From an uncultured Pseudomonadota bacterium (GTDB lineage Bacteria; Myxococcota_A; Polyangia; HGW-17), in contig CALKWH010000337.1 in the NCBI GenBank assembly GCA_938004375.1, positions 1 through 21,024 of the forward strand: a DNA stretch of 21,024 nt. The letters are read 5' to 3'. Shown in pieces: positions 1-7,488 of the stretch (the stretch's first letter is position 1; each line of letters opens with the position of its first letter). Position numbers and translations under genes: made by a program. The notes below the pieces were generated by a model. It was not told the origin of the DNA. It did no database searches and worked only from the letters and a program-made list of their open reading frames with translations.

Positions 1-46
1 AGATCGTATTCGGTGACTGGAGTTCAGACGTGTGCTCTTCCGATCT
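1..46 (+). other. Illumina TruSeq read-2 adapter (artefact)
   Basis: Positions 13-46 read as the standard Illumina TruSeq read-2 primer/adapter, ending in GCTCTTCCGATCT. Positions 1-4 (AGAT) match the end of the P7 flow-cell sequence, and positions 5-12 (CGTATTCG) sit exactly where the 8-base i7 index belongs. This is library sequence and not genome. The biological sequence starts at about 47, and dnaE runs directly out of it. Confidence 0.97.
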
Positions 47-3000
47 AGGAGGGCTGCTTCTACCTCGAATTGCAGCGCAACAAGCTGGCCGAACAGGAAG
101 AAGTCAACGACGTGCTGATCCGCATCAGCCGCGAGACCGGCATCCCGCTGGTGGCCACCAATGACTGCCACTACCTGAAGCGCGAGGACGCCCGCTCCCA
201 GGAGATCCTGATGGCGATCTCCCAGCGCAAGCGGCTGACCGACGAGGGGCGCCTGAAGCACGAGTTCGACGAGTTCTACCTGAAGTCCCCCGAGGAGATG
301 AAGGAGGCCTTCGCCGCCGTCCCCGAGGCGATCGAGAACACCGTGCGCATCGCCGCGGCGTGCCAGGTCGAGATCCCCAACAACAAGACCGCGAAGAAGC
401 CGGTCTACTTCCTGCCCGACTTCCCGACCCCCGAGGGCATCGACCAGAACGAGTGGCTCCGGCGCGAGGCCGCCTGCGGGCTGCGCCGGCGCTTCGAGGA
501 GATCGAGCGCCGCAACGACTACCCCATCGACCGCGCCGTGTACGAGGCCCGGCTCGAGCTGGAGCTCGACGTCATCATCGGCATGGGCTTCGCCGGGTAC
601 TTCCTGATCGTCGCGGACTTCATCAACTGGGCGAAAGACCACAAGATCCCCGTGGGACCGGGGCGCGGCAGCGGCGCCGGCTCCCTGGTGGCCTATTCGG
701 TGCGCATCACCGACCTGGATCCGCTCCGCTACGACCTGCTGTTCGAGCGCTTCCTGAACCCGGAGCGCATCTCGATGCCGGACTTCGACATCGACTTCTG
801 CCGCGACCGGCGCGACGAGGTCCTGGGCTACGTGCGCGACAAGTACGGCGAGACCCGCGTGGGCCAGATCGCCACGTTCTCCACGCTCAAGAGCCGCGCC
901 GTGGTGCGCGACGTGGGCCGCGTGCTGGGCTTCCCGGTGGACCAGATCGACCGCATCGCCAAGCTCGTGCCCACCGATCCCACCAACCCCAAGCTCACCC
1001 TCGAGGTGGGGATCTCCCAGGAGCCGCGGCTCCAGGAGCTGGCCGCCTCGGATCCCCGCATCGCCGACCTGCTCGAGACGGCCATCAAGCTCGAGGGAAT
1101 GTACCGCCACCCGGGCGTGCACGCAGCGGGCGTGGTCATCGCAGACAAGGACATCTGGAACGTGGTGCCGGCCTTTCGCGGACGCGTGGACATCAAGGGC
1201 GAGAGCGCCATGCAGATCCCGATGGTCACGCAGTACGACAAGGACATGGTCGAGCTCTCCGGCCTGGTCAAGTTCGACTTCCTCGGGCTCGACAACCTGA
1301 CCAAGATCGCCGCAGCCGAGGCGCGCATCAACCAGGATCCGGAGCGTACCGGCGAGCCCTTCTCGATCGATAACATTCCACTGAACGATGGTCCCGTGTT
1401 CGAGATGCTCTCTCGGGGCGAGACCGGCGGCGTGTTCCAGATGGAAGGCGAGGGCTTCACTCGCTTCCTCCTGCGGCTGCGCCCGGATCGCTTCGAAGAT
1501 CTCATCGCCGCGGTGGCGCTCTACCGGCCCGGTCCCCTGGGCGGCGGCATGGTGGACACCTACATCGACTGCAAGCACGGGCGCAAGCCGGTGGAATATC
1601 TGCATCCAGTACTCGAAGAGTGCCTGAAAGAGACCTACGGCGTCATCGTGTATCAGGAGCAGGTCATGCAGGCCACCCGCGTCATGGCCGGGTTCAGTCT
1701 GGGCGCCGCCGACATGATGCGCCGCGCCATGGGCAAGAAGAAGCCCGAGGAGATGGCCAAGAAACGCCAGGAGTTCATGGACGGCGCGCTGGCCACCCAC
1801 CCGGGAGTCGTCACCGCCGAGCAGGCGCAGGCGGTATTTGAAAAAATCGAGTTCTTTTCGGGGTACGGCTTCAACAAGAGCCACAGCGCCACCTACGCGC
1901 TCATCGGCTACCAGACGGCTTACCTACGCTGCCACCACCCGGTCGAGTTCATGGCCGGCATCCTGTCCTGCGAGCGCTCGAAGCCCGAGCGCGTGATGCG
2001 CTTTTTGAACATCGCCAAAGACATGGGGCTGCAGGTCCTGCCGCCGGACGTGAACCAGAGCTCCGAGGACTTCACCATCGTGCGCGACGCCGGGGGGAAG
2101 AAGGTCATCCGTTTCGGCCTGGGCGCCCTCAAGGGCGTGGGCGAGGTGGCCGTGTCCTCGATGATGCAGGTGCGCGAGAGCGCGCCGTTCACCTCGCTGT
2201 GGGACGTGTGCGAGCGCGTGGATTCGCGCAAGGTGAACAAGGCCGTGCTCGAGACCCTGATCCGCGCCGGCGCCATGGACACGCTGTGCGCGCTGCCGCC
2301 GGAGCGGGGTCGGCCGGCCATGCTCGCCGAGCTCGAGAACGCCATGAAGCTCGGCCAGCGGCTGCAGAAAGAGAAGAACAGCAAGCAGTCCAGCCTGTTC
2401 GAGATGATCGCCGCCGACGAGATGCCCGCCGAGCCCGAGTTGAAGCTCCCAGAGGTCGATCCCTGGTCCAAGATGGAGATGCTGAACCAGGAGAAGGACA
2501 TCCTGGGTATGTACGTCTCCGGGCACCCGCTGGACGCCTTTTTGGCCGCGGGCAAAAAAGAGGGCGTCAAGCGCGAATGGACTCATACTTGCGGCGAGCT
2601 CGACGAGATCGAGGCCCCCGAGGACATGGAAGAGGACGGCCGACACCAGGTCTACGACGTGACCACCCTCGGCGTCATCTCCGAGGTCCTCGACCGGCGC
2701 ACGAAGGAGGGCAAGCAGCGCTACCTCCAGGGTGAGATCGACGGCATGGACGGCCTGGTCCAGTTCCACGTGGGCTCCAAGAACGTCGAGAAGCTCGAGG
2801 CCAAGCTCGCCATCGGCGAGCCGCTGCTGTTCACGGGGAACTTCGAGATCAGCCGCGACCGGGACGGGAACCCCCGCAAGACCTTCCGGTTGTCAGAAGT
2901 TGAAAAATTGACCGTGGCGCGCCAGAAGGACGTGAAGTTCGTCCAGATCGACGTGGACCTGGAGCATGCCGAGCCCGCGGTCCAGAAGGGACAATGGATG

Positions 3001-3207
3001 GAAAAGCTGGTCCAGGTGGGAAGTGCCCATCCGGGGCAGGTCCAGTTCATCTTTCGCTGTACTTTTACGCCGCGCTGGGAGGTCCTGGTCGAGGTACCGG
3101 TGCGCGTCGAGTTGAACCACCACGTCGTGTCCTATCTCGAGCAGACCTTTGGGGAGCGGGCGGTGGTCTTTTTACGCAGAAAACCGAAGCTCGCGAAAAA
3201 TCGATAG
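47..3207 (+). CDS. dnaE: DNA polymerase III alpha subunit, 5'-truncated
   Basis: This is the catalytic subunit of the replicative DNA polymerase. The first whole codon is at 49 (residue 1 here) and the reading frame is open from the adapter. About 1052 residues remain; full-length DnaE is usually about 1150-1180, so roughly the first 100-170 residues (the start of the PHP domain) are missing. The visible order is the PHP tail (ATNDCHYL), then the C-family polymerase core with GRGSGAGS and the PDFDIDF motif carrying catalytic Asp245 and Asp247, and the third catalytic Asp410 in KFDFLGL. A sliding-clamp motif QSSLF follows at 780-784, then an OB-fold from about 868 to 950 and a short C-terminal region. 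No intein or frameshift is visible. The TTG at 70 is not the true start, because homologous sequence (FYLEL) continues upstream of it. Two small hairpins follow the stop. Confidence 0.97.
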
Positions 3208-3247
3208 GGGTCGAACGGGAAGAGGACGTCGATTTCGATGGGAAGAA

Positions 3248-3275
3248 GGGGCGCCCGCAAAAGGGCGACCCGTTT
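3248..3275 (+). terminator. Candidate terminator hairpin after dnaE
   Basis: GGGGCGCCC (3248-3256) pairs with GGGCGACCC (3263-3271) around the loop GCAAAA, giving eight pairs and one G-A mismatch, about 40 bases after the dnaE stop. It is followed by only three T residues (3273-3275), so intrinsic termination would be weak. Confidence 0.4.
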
Positions 3276-3277
3276 GA

Positions 3278-3292
3278 GGTCACGAAGTGACC
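3278..3292. terminator. Second small hairpin in the convergent intergenic region
   Basis: GGTCAC (3278-3283) and GTGACC (3287-3292) form a perfect six-pair stem with a GAA loop. It directly follows the 3248-3271 hairpin. No strong T tract follows on either strand, so a termination role is only a guess. Confidence 0.25.
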
Positions 3293-3505
3293 GTTAATGA
3301 TCTGTCAGAGTTGCATTCCGATATCCGTGGAACTGACCATTGCCGGGGAACTGTAGCGCCCTGCCCACCCGATCAGCAGTTTCCGATAATCGATATTATG
3401 TCAACTCGACGTGCGCGGGAAAACCCCTCGCCGTTTCAAGCGATTCCATTCAGTATATTTTAGTTTTTCGTCTTTTATGCAGTGATGACCTCACCCGGCG
3501 CGTGC

Positions 3506-4630
3506 TCACTCGACGATGATGGGCGCGCAGGTCGAGACGCCCGCGCCCACGACCACGATGCCGGTGTCCTCGGAGACCCGCGCGAAGGTGTGGTTCTCAT
3601 CGAACCGGTAGATGTCGGTGGTCCGCCCCATGCCGTACTCGCGGATGAAGACCCACAGGCTGCCGCCCCAGTGCGCGAACGCGAAGGTGTCGATGTCCAT
3701 CTCCATCATGAGGTCGGAAAGGTCGTAGTCCTCGAGCACGGCGGCGTTGGTCTTGTTCAGGCGCACCATGCGCATCTCCAGCGGAAGAATCGCCCAGAGC
3801 TCGCCGTTGGCCTTCCCGGTGACCTCGGCCTGGCTGGACATGGATCCGAGCTCGGCGATGGTCCAGTTCGAAGTGTCCAGCACGCCCAGGGTGTCCGCGT
3901 TGGCCACGAAGAGCGTCTCATCCTGGGAACCCAGACTGTTGGACGAGAAGCCCATGCCGAAGGCGCCGAAGCCAGTCGACGCGTCCGAGTACGCCGTCTG
4001 GGTGCAGGCCGCGGTGTCGGTGTCGACAGCGTAGAGGGTCTGGTCGGAGAACTGCACCCAAGCTGTGCCGCTGCGAGACACACCCATGGAGCCCGGGGTG
4101 GCGCCGCCGCCGCAGTCCAACGTCCCGATCCGGGAAAACGTGAGCGCGACCGCGTCGAAGGTGTACAGGTCTTTCGTGTCCCGGTCGATCACGAAAATCT
4201 CCTTCATCTCCTCGGCGCAGGTGTCCCCGCCCTGACACGGTTGTTCATCGGTCTGCTCATTGCAATTGTTGTCGACGCCGTCATTGCACGCTTCGGCCGC
4301 CGCAGGGTTCTGGAACGCGTTCCCGTCATTGCAATCGTCCGCGACGCCGAAGCCATCCCCATCATAATCGTCATCGATGAAGTCGTCACAGTCGTTGTCG
4401 ACGCCGTCCGCGATCTCCGTGGCATTCGGGTTGATCAGGGGGTCTTCGTCGTCACAGTCGCCCTGTTCAACGGTGAAGCCATCGCCGTCCGCGTCCGTCG
4501 TATTATTGTTCGTATTATTCGTGTTATTAACGTTGTTGCCATTGTTCTTGGACTCCCCATCGGGAGTGCATGCAATGACGTATTGTAATGTGAGCGCGAG
4601 GAAAAGGACAGACAGCAGAGAGTTTTTCAT
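3506..4630 (-). CDS. Lipoprotein with two MopE-type metal-binding modules
   Basis: 374 aa. The signal peptide ends in a lipobox (VIAC, Cys21), so the protein is predicted to be lipid-anchored. An Asn/Thr-rich linker (about 28-45) leads to two tandem modules (about 46-87 and 88-130). Their pattern is DADGDGF...DCDD.D...P.A.E..DGVDNDCD, the motif called putative metal-binding or MopE type and common in myxobacterial surface proteins. The acidic residues suggest calcium or copper binding. The last 230 residues are rich in short beta-like segments (LYTFDA, LYAVDTD, LFVANAD, LWAILP, LWVFIRE), suggesting a beta-propeller-like fold; this is inference from the pattern. The start is fixed by AGGAGG at 4639-4644, eight bases from the ATG. 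A sigma-70-type promoter lies upstream. The gene is divergent from the radical SAM gene. Its function is unknown. Confidence 0.85.
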   Translation of the reverse strand: MKNSLLSVLFLALTLQYVIACTPDGESKNNGNNVNNTNNTNNNTTDADGDGFTVEQGDCDDEDPLINPNATEIADGVDNDCDDFIDDDYDGDGFGVADDCNDGNAFQNPAAAEACNDGVDNNCNEQTDEQPCQGGDTCAEEMKEIFVIDRDTKDLYTFDAVALTFSRIGTLDCGGGATPGSMGVSRSGTAWVQFSDQTLYAVDTDTAACTQTAYSDASTGFGAFGMGFSSNSLGSQDETLFVANADTLGVLDTSNWTIAELGSMSSQAEVTGKANGELWAILPLEMRMVRLNKTNAAVLEDYDLSDLMMEMDIDTFAFAHWGGSLWVFIREYGMGRTTDIYRFDENHTFARVSEDTGIVVVGAGVSTCAPIIVE

Positions 4631-4656
4631 GGCGGGCGCCTCCTGTGCGTGGCCCT

Positions 4657-4685
4657 ATTTTAGGGATCTCTAACGCCCGGATCAA
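4657..4685 (-). promoter_or_regulatory. Sigma-70-type promoter for the MopE-type lipoprotein
   Basis: On the minus strand, TTGATC (complement of 4680-4685) and TAAAAT (complement of 4657-4662) are separated by exactly 17 bases. The -10 lies inside a perfect inverted repeat CCCTA-TTT-TAGGG (4653-4665), which could be an operator or chance. The AGGAGG ribosome site begins about 13 bases further on. Confidence 0.5.
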
Positions 4686-4761
4686 TGGGAATTCTTCGTC
4701 GAAATCGAAATTGAAATCGGGTGCTTCTTTCTTCCCCGTTTTCCGTGATACAAATGCGGAC

Positions 4762-5652
4762 ATGGACGCCGCCCGCCTGGACACCTGGTACCTGCAGCTC
4801 ACCGACCGCTGCACGCACGCCTGCCCGCACTGCTTCAGTTCGTGCTCACCGGCCGGCCGCGCCGTGGTGTCCTTCCCGCTGGCTCGCAAGTGGATCCACC
4901 ATATGGCCACGGTGGCACCCAAGCGGATCGTCTTCACCGGCGGCGAGCCGTTCCTGTACTTCCCCGTGCTGCGCAACCTGGTGCACGAGGCGTCCACCCG
5001 GCAACTGTGGCCCGCCGTCTGGACCAACGGATACTGGATCACGGGCCTCGAGGAGTTCCGCCTGTCCCTGCGCTACCTGGCCGACGTGGGCCTCAGGCAG
5101 TTGATCCTCTCTTCGGATGTCTTCCACGGGGACCAACCGTTCACTCCGATGGCGGACCAGCTCGCGCCCGTCGCCACTGAACTGGGGGTGGAGCTGCGCT
5201 TCGCCCGCGTCGCCCCCAAGGAGCCCCATGCCCCGCCCGACTATTTGTTTGAGGATCACCACATCCTCGAGGGCCCGGTGATGTTCCGCGGCCGCGCCGC
5301 CACCGAGTGCGTCGCCCACCAGGCCCGCTGGCGGCTGGACGACTTCGACGCCTGCCCGTTCCTGGATTTCCAATCTCCCCGCAGCCTGTACCTCGATGCC
5401 CGTGGCTTCATCAATATCTGCCCCGGCCTTCCCCTCGCGGACCTGAAAGCCGTCTCCCTGAAGAAGTTCTTCGCCGACTTCGACCTGGAGCGCCATCCCT
5501 TCGCCCGCGCCATCGCCGCCGGCGGCCCGCGCCGGCTCGCCGCCGACTTCGGTCTGGACGGCGAAGACGTCCCCCGTGGCTTCGTGGACTTCTGCCACGC
5601 CTGCTGGACCCTTCGCCAGCGGCTCCAGGCGCAGGTCTCGCGCTCCACCTGA
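4762..5652 (+). CDS. Radical SAM protein with extra C-terminal cysteines
   Basis: 296 aa from the ATG at 4762. The radical SAM signature CTHACPHC gives the CxxxCxxC cluster Cys17, Cys21 and Cys24, which binds the 4Fe-4S centre that cleaves S-adenosylmethionine. The GGEP motif is at 60-63. Further cysteines at 183, 198 (DACPF), 220 (NICPG), 278 and 281 (FCHAC) could bind an auxiliary cluster, as in SPASM/twitch-type enzymes; this is inference. The frame is open upstream to a GTG at 4645, but that would run through the promoter of the divergent gene. The family's usual start, about 15 residues before the first Cys, fits 4762, although its ribosome site is weak. No precursor peptide gene is visible next to it, so a role in peptide modification cannot be claimed. 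The substrate is unknown. Confidence 0.88.
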   Translation: MDAARLDTWYLQLTDRCTHACPHCFSSCSPAGRAVVSFPLARKWIHHMATVAPKRIVFTGGEPFLYFPVLRNLVHEASTRQLWPAVWTNGYWITGLEEFRLSLRYLADVGLRQLILSSDVFHGDQPFTPMADQLAPVATELGVELRFARVAPKEPHAPPDYLFEDHHILEGPVMFRGRAATECVAHQARWRLDDFDACPFLDFQSPRSLYLDARGFINICPGLPLADLKAVSLKKFFADFDLERHPFARAIAAGGPRRLAADFGLDGEDVPRGFVDFCHACWTLRQRLQAQVSRST

Positions 5653-5664
5653 ACCGCCGATTCG

Positions 5665-5701
5665 TATAATTCCTGGACAGTGTCTGAAATCTGGACGTCC
5701 A
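5665..5701 (+). promoter_or_regulatory. TATAAT box and palindrome after the radical SAM gene
   Basis: A perfect TATAAT stands at 5665-5670, but no -35 element is found at normal spacing. It is followed by TGGACGTCCA (5692-5701), a perfect 10-base palindrome, and by a direct copy of CTGGAC (5673-5678 and 5691-5696). It could be a second, regulated start for the hydrolase gene. The evidence is weak. Confidence 0.25.
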
Positions 5702-5774
5702 ACGACCATTGTGCATTAATGGCCCATGCGCCAAATTCTCCCGTCGTCGCACGCGCGGCAGCTCGAAGCGCCAT

Positions 5775-5791
5775 TTGGCACGGGGCTTGCG
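5775..5791 (+). promoter_or_regulatory. Sigma-54 (-24/-12) promoter for the secreted hydrolase
   Basis: TTGGCACG-GGGC-TTGC matches the RpoN consensus at all but the final W position. The key GG (5777-5778) and GC (5789-5790) are separated by the required 10 bases. Transcription would start near 5802, about 43 bases before the ATG at 5845. Sigma-54 promoters need an upstream-binding activator. Possible binding sites are the palindrome CATTAATG (5714-5721) and the half-sites GCCAAAT (5730-5736) and ATTTGGC (5773-5779). Confidence 0.65.
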
Positions 5792-5844
5792 AACCCCAGA
5801 GCGCCCCGACGGGCCGCTGGCCTCGGCCAGGAAAGGACCTGACG

Positions 5845-7449
5845 ATGACCCAATCGACCCGAACTCCGAAATGGTGGTGGCTGGCGATTTCCCTTTGTCT
5901 GCTGCCCACCCAGGCCTTCGCCCAGAAGACCACCCTGACCGAGGTCGCCTACTACGAGGAGCCGGTCGCCGCCCTCGCCGCGCCGAGCACCGCGCTGCCC
6001 TACGACAGCGAGTTCTCGACCGCGCCGTCGCCCTACCTCGCGGAGTGCCGGACCGAGGGCATGTATTTCGACCCAGAGCCCCCGCCCGCCGTGGATCCGC
6101 GCTGCCCCCTCGCCGGCTCGTCCTACGACGGCGCGAACTGTTACGTGGCGACGCCCTCGGTCGGCACCACGGCCTTCGTCTATTACAACAACCTGTACAC
6201 CTCGCCGCTGCGCACCAAATGTCCGGTGGGGTACTACGACGGGGCCAACTGCTTCGCCTACGGGTACACCTCGGACGTCGTGCAGGCGTTCACCTCGGGG
6301 CTGAACTGGTACTATTACAGTTCGACGACCTCCTGCCAGCGCGGCACCAAGATCGGCACCTGGAGCTTGTCCAAGGCCCTCTGTCTCGTAGGCACCGCCC
6401 CCACCGGCTCCGAAGGCGCCTTCATCTACGGTACGGGCTTCTATTACAAGGCGCTGGTCGCAGACCGCCCCTGCCCCAAGGGCTCCTGGGACGGGGCGAA
6501 CTGCTTCATCGCGACGCCCCCCTACGGCGCCACCGGCTTCGTCTGGGGCGGCAACCTGTACCACACGCCGTACTCCGGTCCCCCGGTGGAGCTCTGGGGC
6601 AACCAGCTTCGCTACCGCGGCGTCTTCGCGACCATCTACATCCACGGGCGCAACGCGTCGGGCACCGGCCCGGTGCCCGGCTTCGGCTACACGGCCTGGG
6701 CCAACCGACCCAAGGGGCCCCAGCCGATCTGGCTCTCCTGGGACTCCACCCAGCGCTTCAATTACTCCAAGGCCACCGTCAAGGAAAATCTTGACCTTGT
6801 CTGCGTCGGTCCGACCATGCCCTGTCATGTGGTCTGCCACAGCGCGGGTTGCCAGATGATCACCATGCAACTCGCCGAGAACCCGGGGCGCTGGAACATC
6901 GCGTCGGTTACGGCCATCGCCGGCTCCCAGGGCGGCTCCGAGATCGCCAGCATCGCCGCCAGCCTGCCCTGGTACATCCGGGCCATCGCGGCCTATCTGG
7001 ATGTCCTGCTGCCCATCGACGCCGACCTGACGGTCTCGGCCGCCCGCAACATGTATGACCACAACCAGACCTCCGGTGCTCCCGTGGTCACCGGCTCCCT
7101 GGCCTGGACGCCGCTGACCCACGCCGAGAGCTGCCCCTGGTGGATGTGGGTCATCGCCTCCCCGTACTGCGGCGGGATCGAGCTCTGGAACGCCACCGTC
7201 ACGAGCATCAACAACTTTTACGCCTCCCTCTTCCTGGGCTCGGGGCACGACGGCGTGCTGGCCTATCACAGCACCGCCGGCTTCCGGAACGCCACGCCTT
7301 CGTCGAACACCTGCAACCCGAGCGGTCAGGGCTACTGGACCAACTATGACTCCATCATGCGCCGCGGCTACTGCTACCCAGGCCTGGCGGGGGCCTTCCA
7401 CTCCGACGGCTGGAAGTTGCTGGACAACTTCGGCACCATTCCCCCGTAG
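5845..7449 (+). CDS. Secreted alpha/beta-hydrolase-like protein with four DGANC repeats
   Basis: 534 aa. The ATG at 5845 has AGGAAAGG at 5829-5836 and begins a clear signal peptide (WWWLAISLCLLPTQAFA, cleavage after Ala26). The frame is open upstream to 5680 without a ribosome site. Residues 87-247 hold four repeats of about 40 residues starting CP.G..DGANCF and containing a FVYYNNLY-like segment (87-125, 126-163, 164-209, 210-247). The third is diverged and lacks DGANC. The C-terminal part looks like a lipase or acyl-hydrolase. CHSAG at 331-335 places Ser333 in a nucleophile elbow whose usual first Gly is Cys. Asp469 in GHDG and His519 near the C terminus would complete a triad. The protein has many Cys residues and so probably disulfides, which fits an extracellular location. 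The substrate is unknown. The triad is inferred from motif order only. Confidence 0.75.
   Translation: MTQSTRTPKWWWLAISLCLLPTQAFAQKTTLTEVAYYEEPVAALAAPSTALPYDSEFSTAPSPYLAECRTEGMYFDPEPPPAVDPRCPLAGSSYDGANCYVATPSVGTTAFVYYNNLYTSPLRTKCPVGYYDGANCFAYGYTSDVVQAFTSGLNWYYYSSTTSCQRGTKIGTWSLSKALCLVGTAPTGSEGAFIYGTGFYYKALVADRPCPKGSWDGANCFIATPPYGATGFVWGGNLYHTPYSGPPVELWGNQLRYRGVFATIYIHGRNASGTGPVPGFGYTAWANRPKGPQPIWLSWDSTQRFNYSKATVKENLDLVCVGPTMPCHVVCHSAGCQMITMQLAENPGRWNIASVTAIAGSQGGSEIASIAASLPWYIRAIAAYLDVLLPIDADLTVSAARNMYDHNQTSGAPVVTGSLAWTPLTHAESCPWWMWVIASPYCGGIELWNATVTSINNFYASLFLGSGHDGVLAYHSTAGFRNATPSSNTCNPSGQGYWTNYDSIMRRGYCYPGLAGAFHSDGWKLLDNFGTIPP
6103..6585 (+). repeat. Four Cys-containing DGANC protein repeats
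   Basis: Four consecutive repeats of 38-46 codons encode residues 87-247 of the secreted hydrolase. Each starts with a Cys and has a second Cys about 10-17 residues later, usually in DGANC. An aromatic stretch follows (FVYYNNLY, WYYYSS, FIYGTGFYY, FVWGGNLY). The copies differ in length and codons, so they are old repeats and not a recent DNA duplication. They probably form small disulfide-bonded beta units for binding a surface or glycan; this is inference. Confidence 0.65.
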
Positions 7450-7488
7450 GCTTGACTTTCTCCCGGTTTCCCACTTTCCTCTCTGACG

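Larger units (their letters stand above)
3208..3505. other. Intergenic region between convergent dnaE and MopE-type lipoprotein gene
   Basis: There is no credible gene in these 298 bases. The dnaE-proximal part holds two tandem hairpins (3248-3271 and 3278-3292). The rest is clearly more AT-rich than its surroundings, with a small inverted repeat ATAAT-CGAT-ATTAT at 3386-3399. A GC hairpin lies near 3413-3432, readable on the minus strand as GCG-A-GGG / CCC-G-CGC around a T-rich loop. Both flanking genes end here, so it is probably a two-way termination region. Confidence 0.6.

Noticed and set aside
4645..4761. Upstream GTG start for the radical SAM protein
   Set aside because: The 39 added residues have no family match and would overlap the promoter and leader of the divergent gene.
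5716..7401. 561-residue minus-strand open frame opposite the secreted hydrolase
   Set aside because: Shadow translation with no motif. The plus strand has a signal peptide, ribosome site, promoter and Cys-regular repeats.
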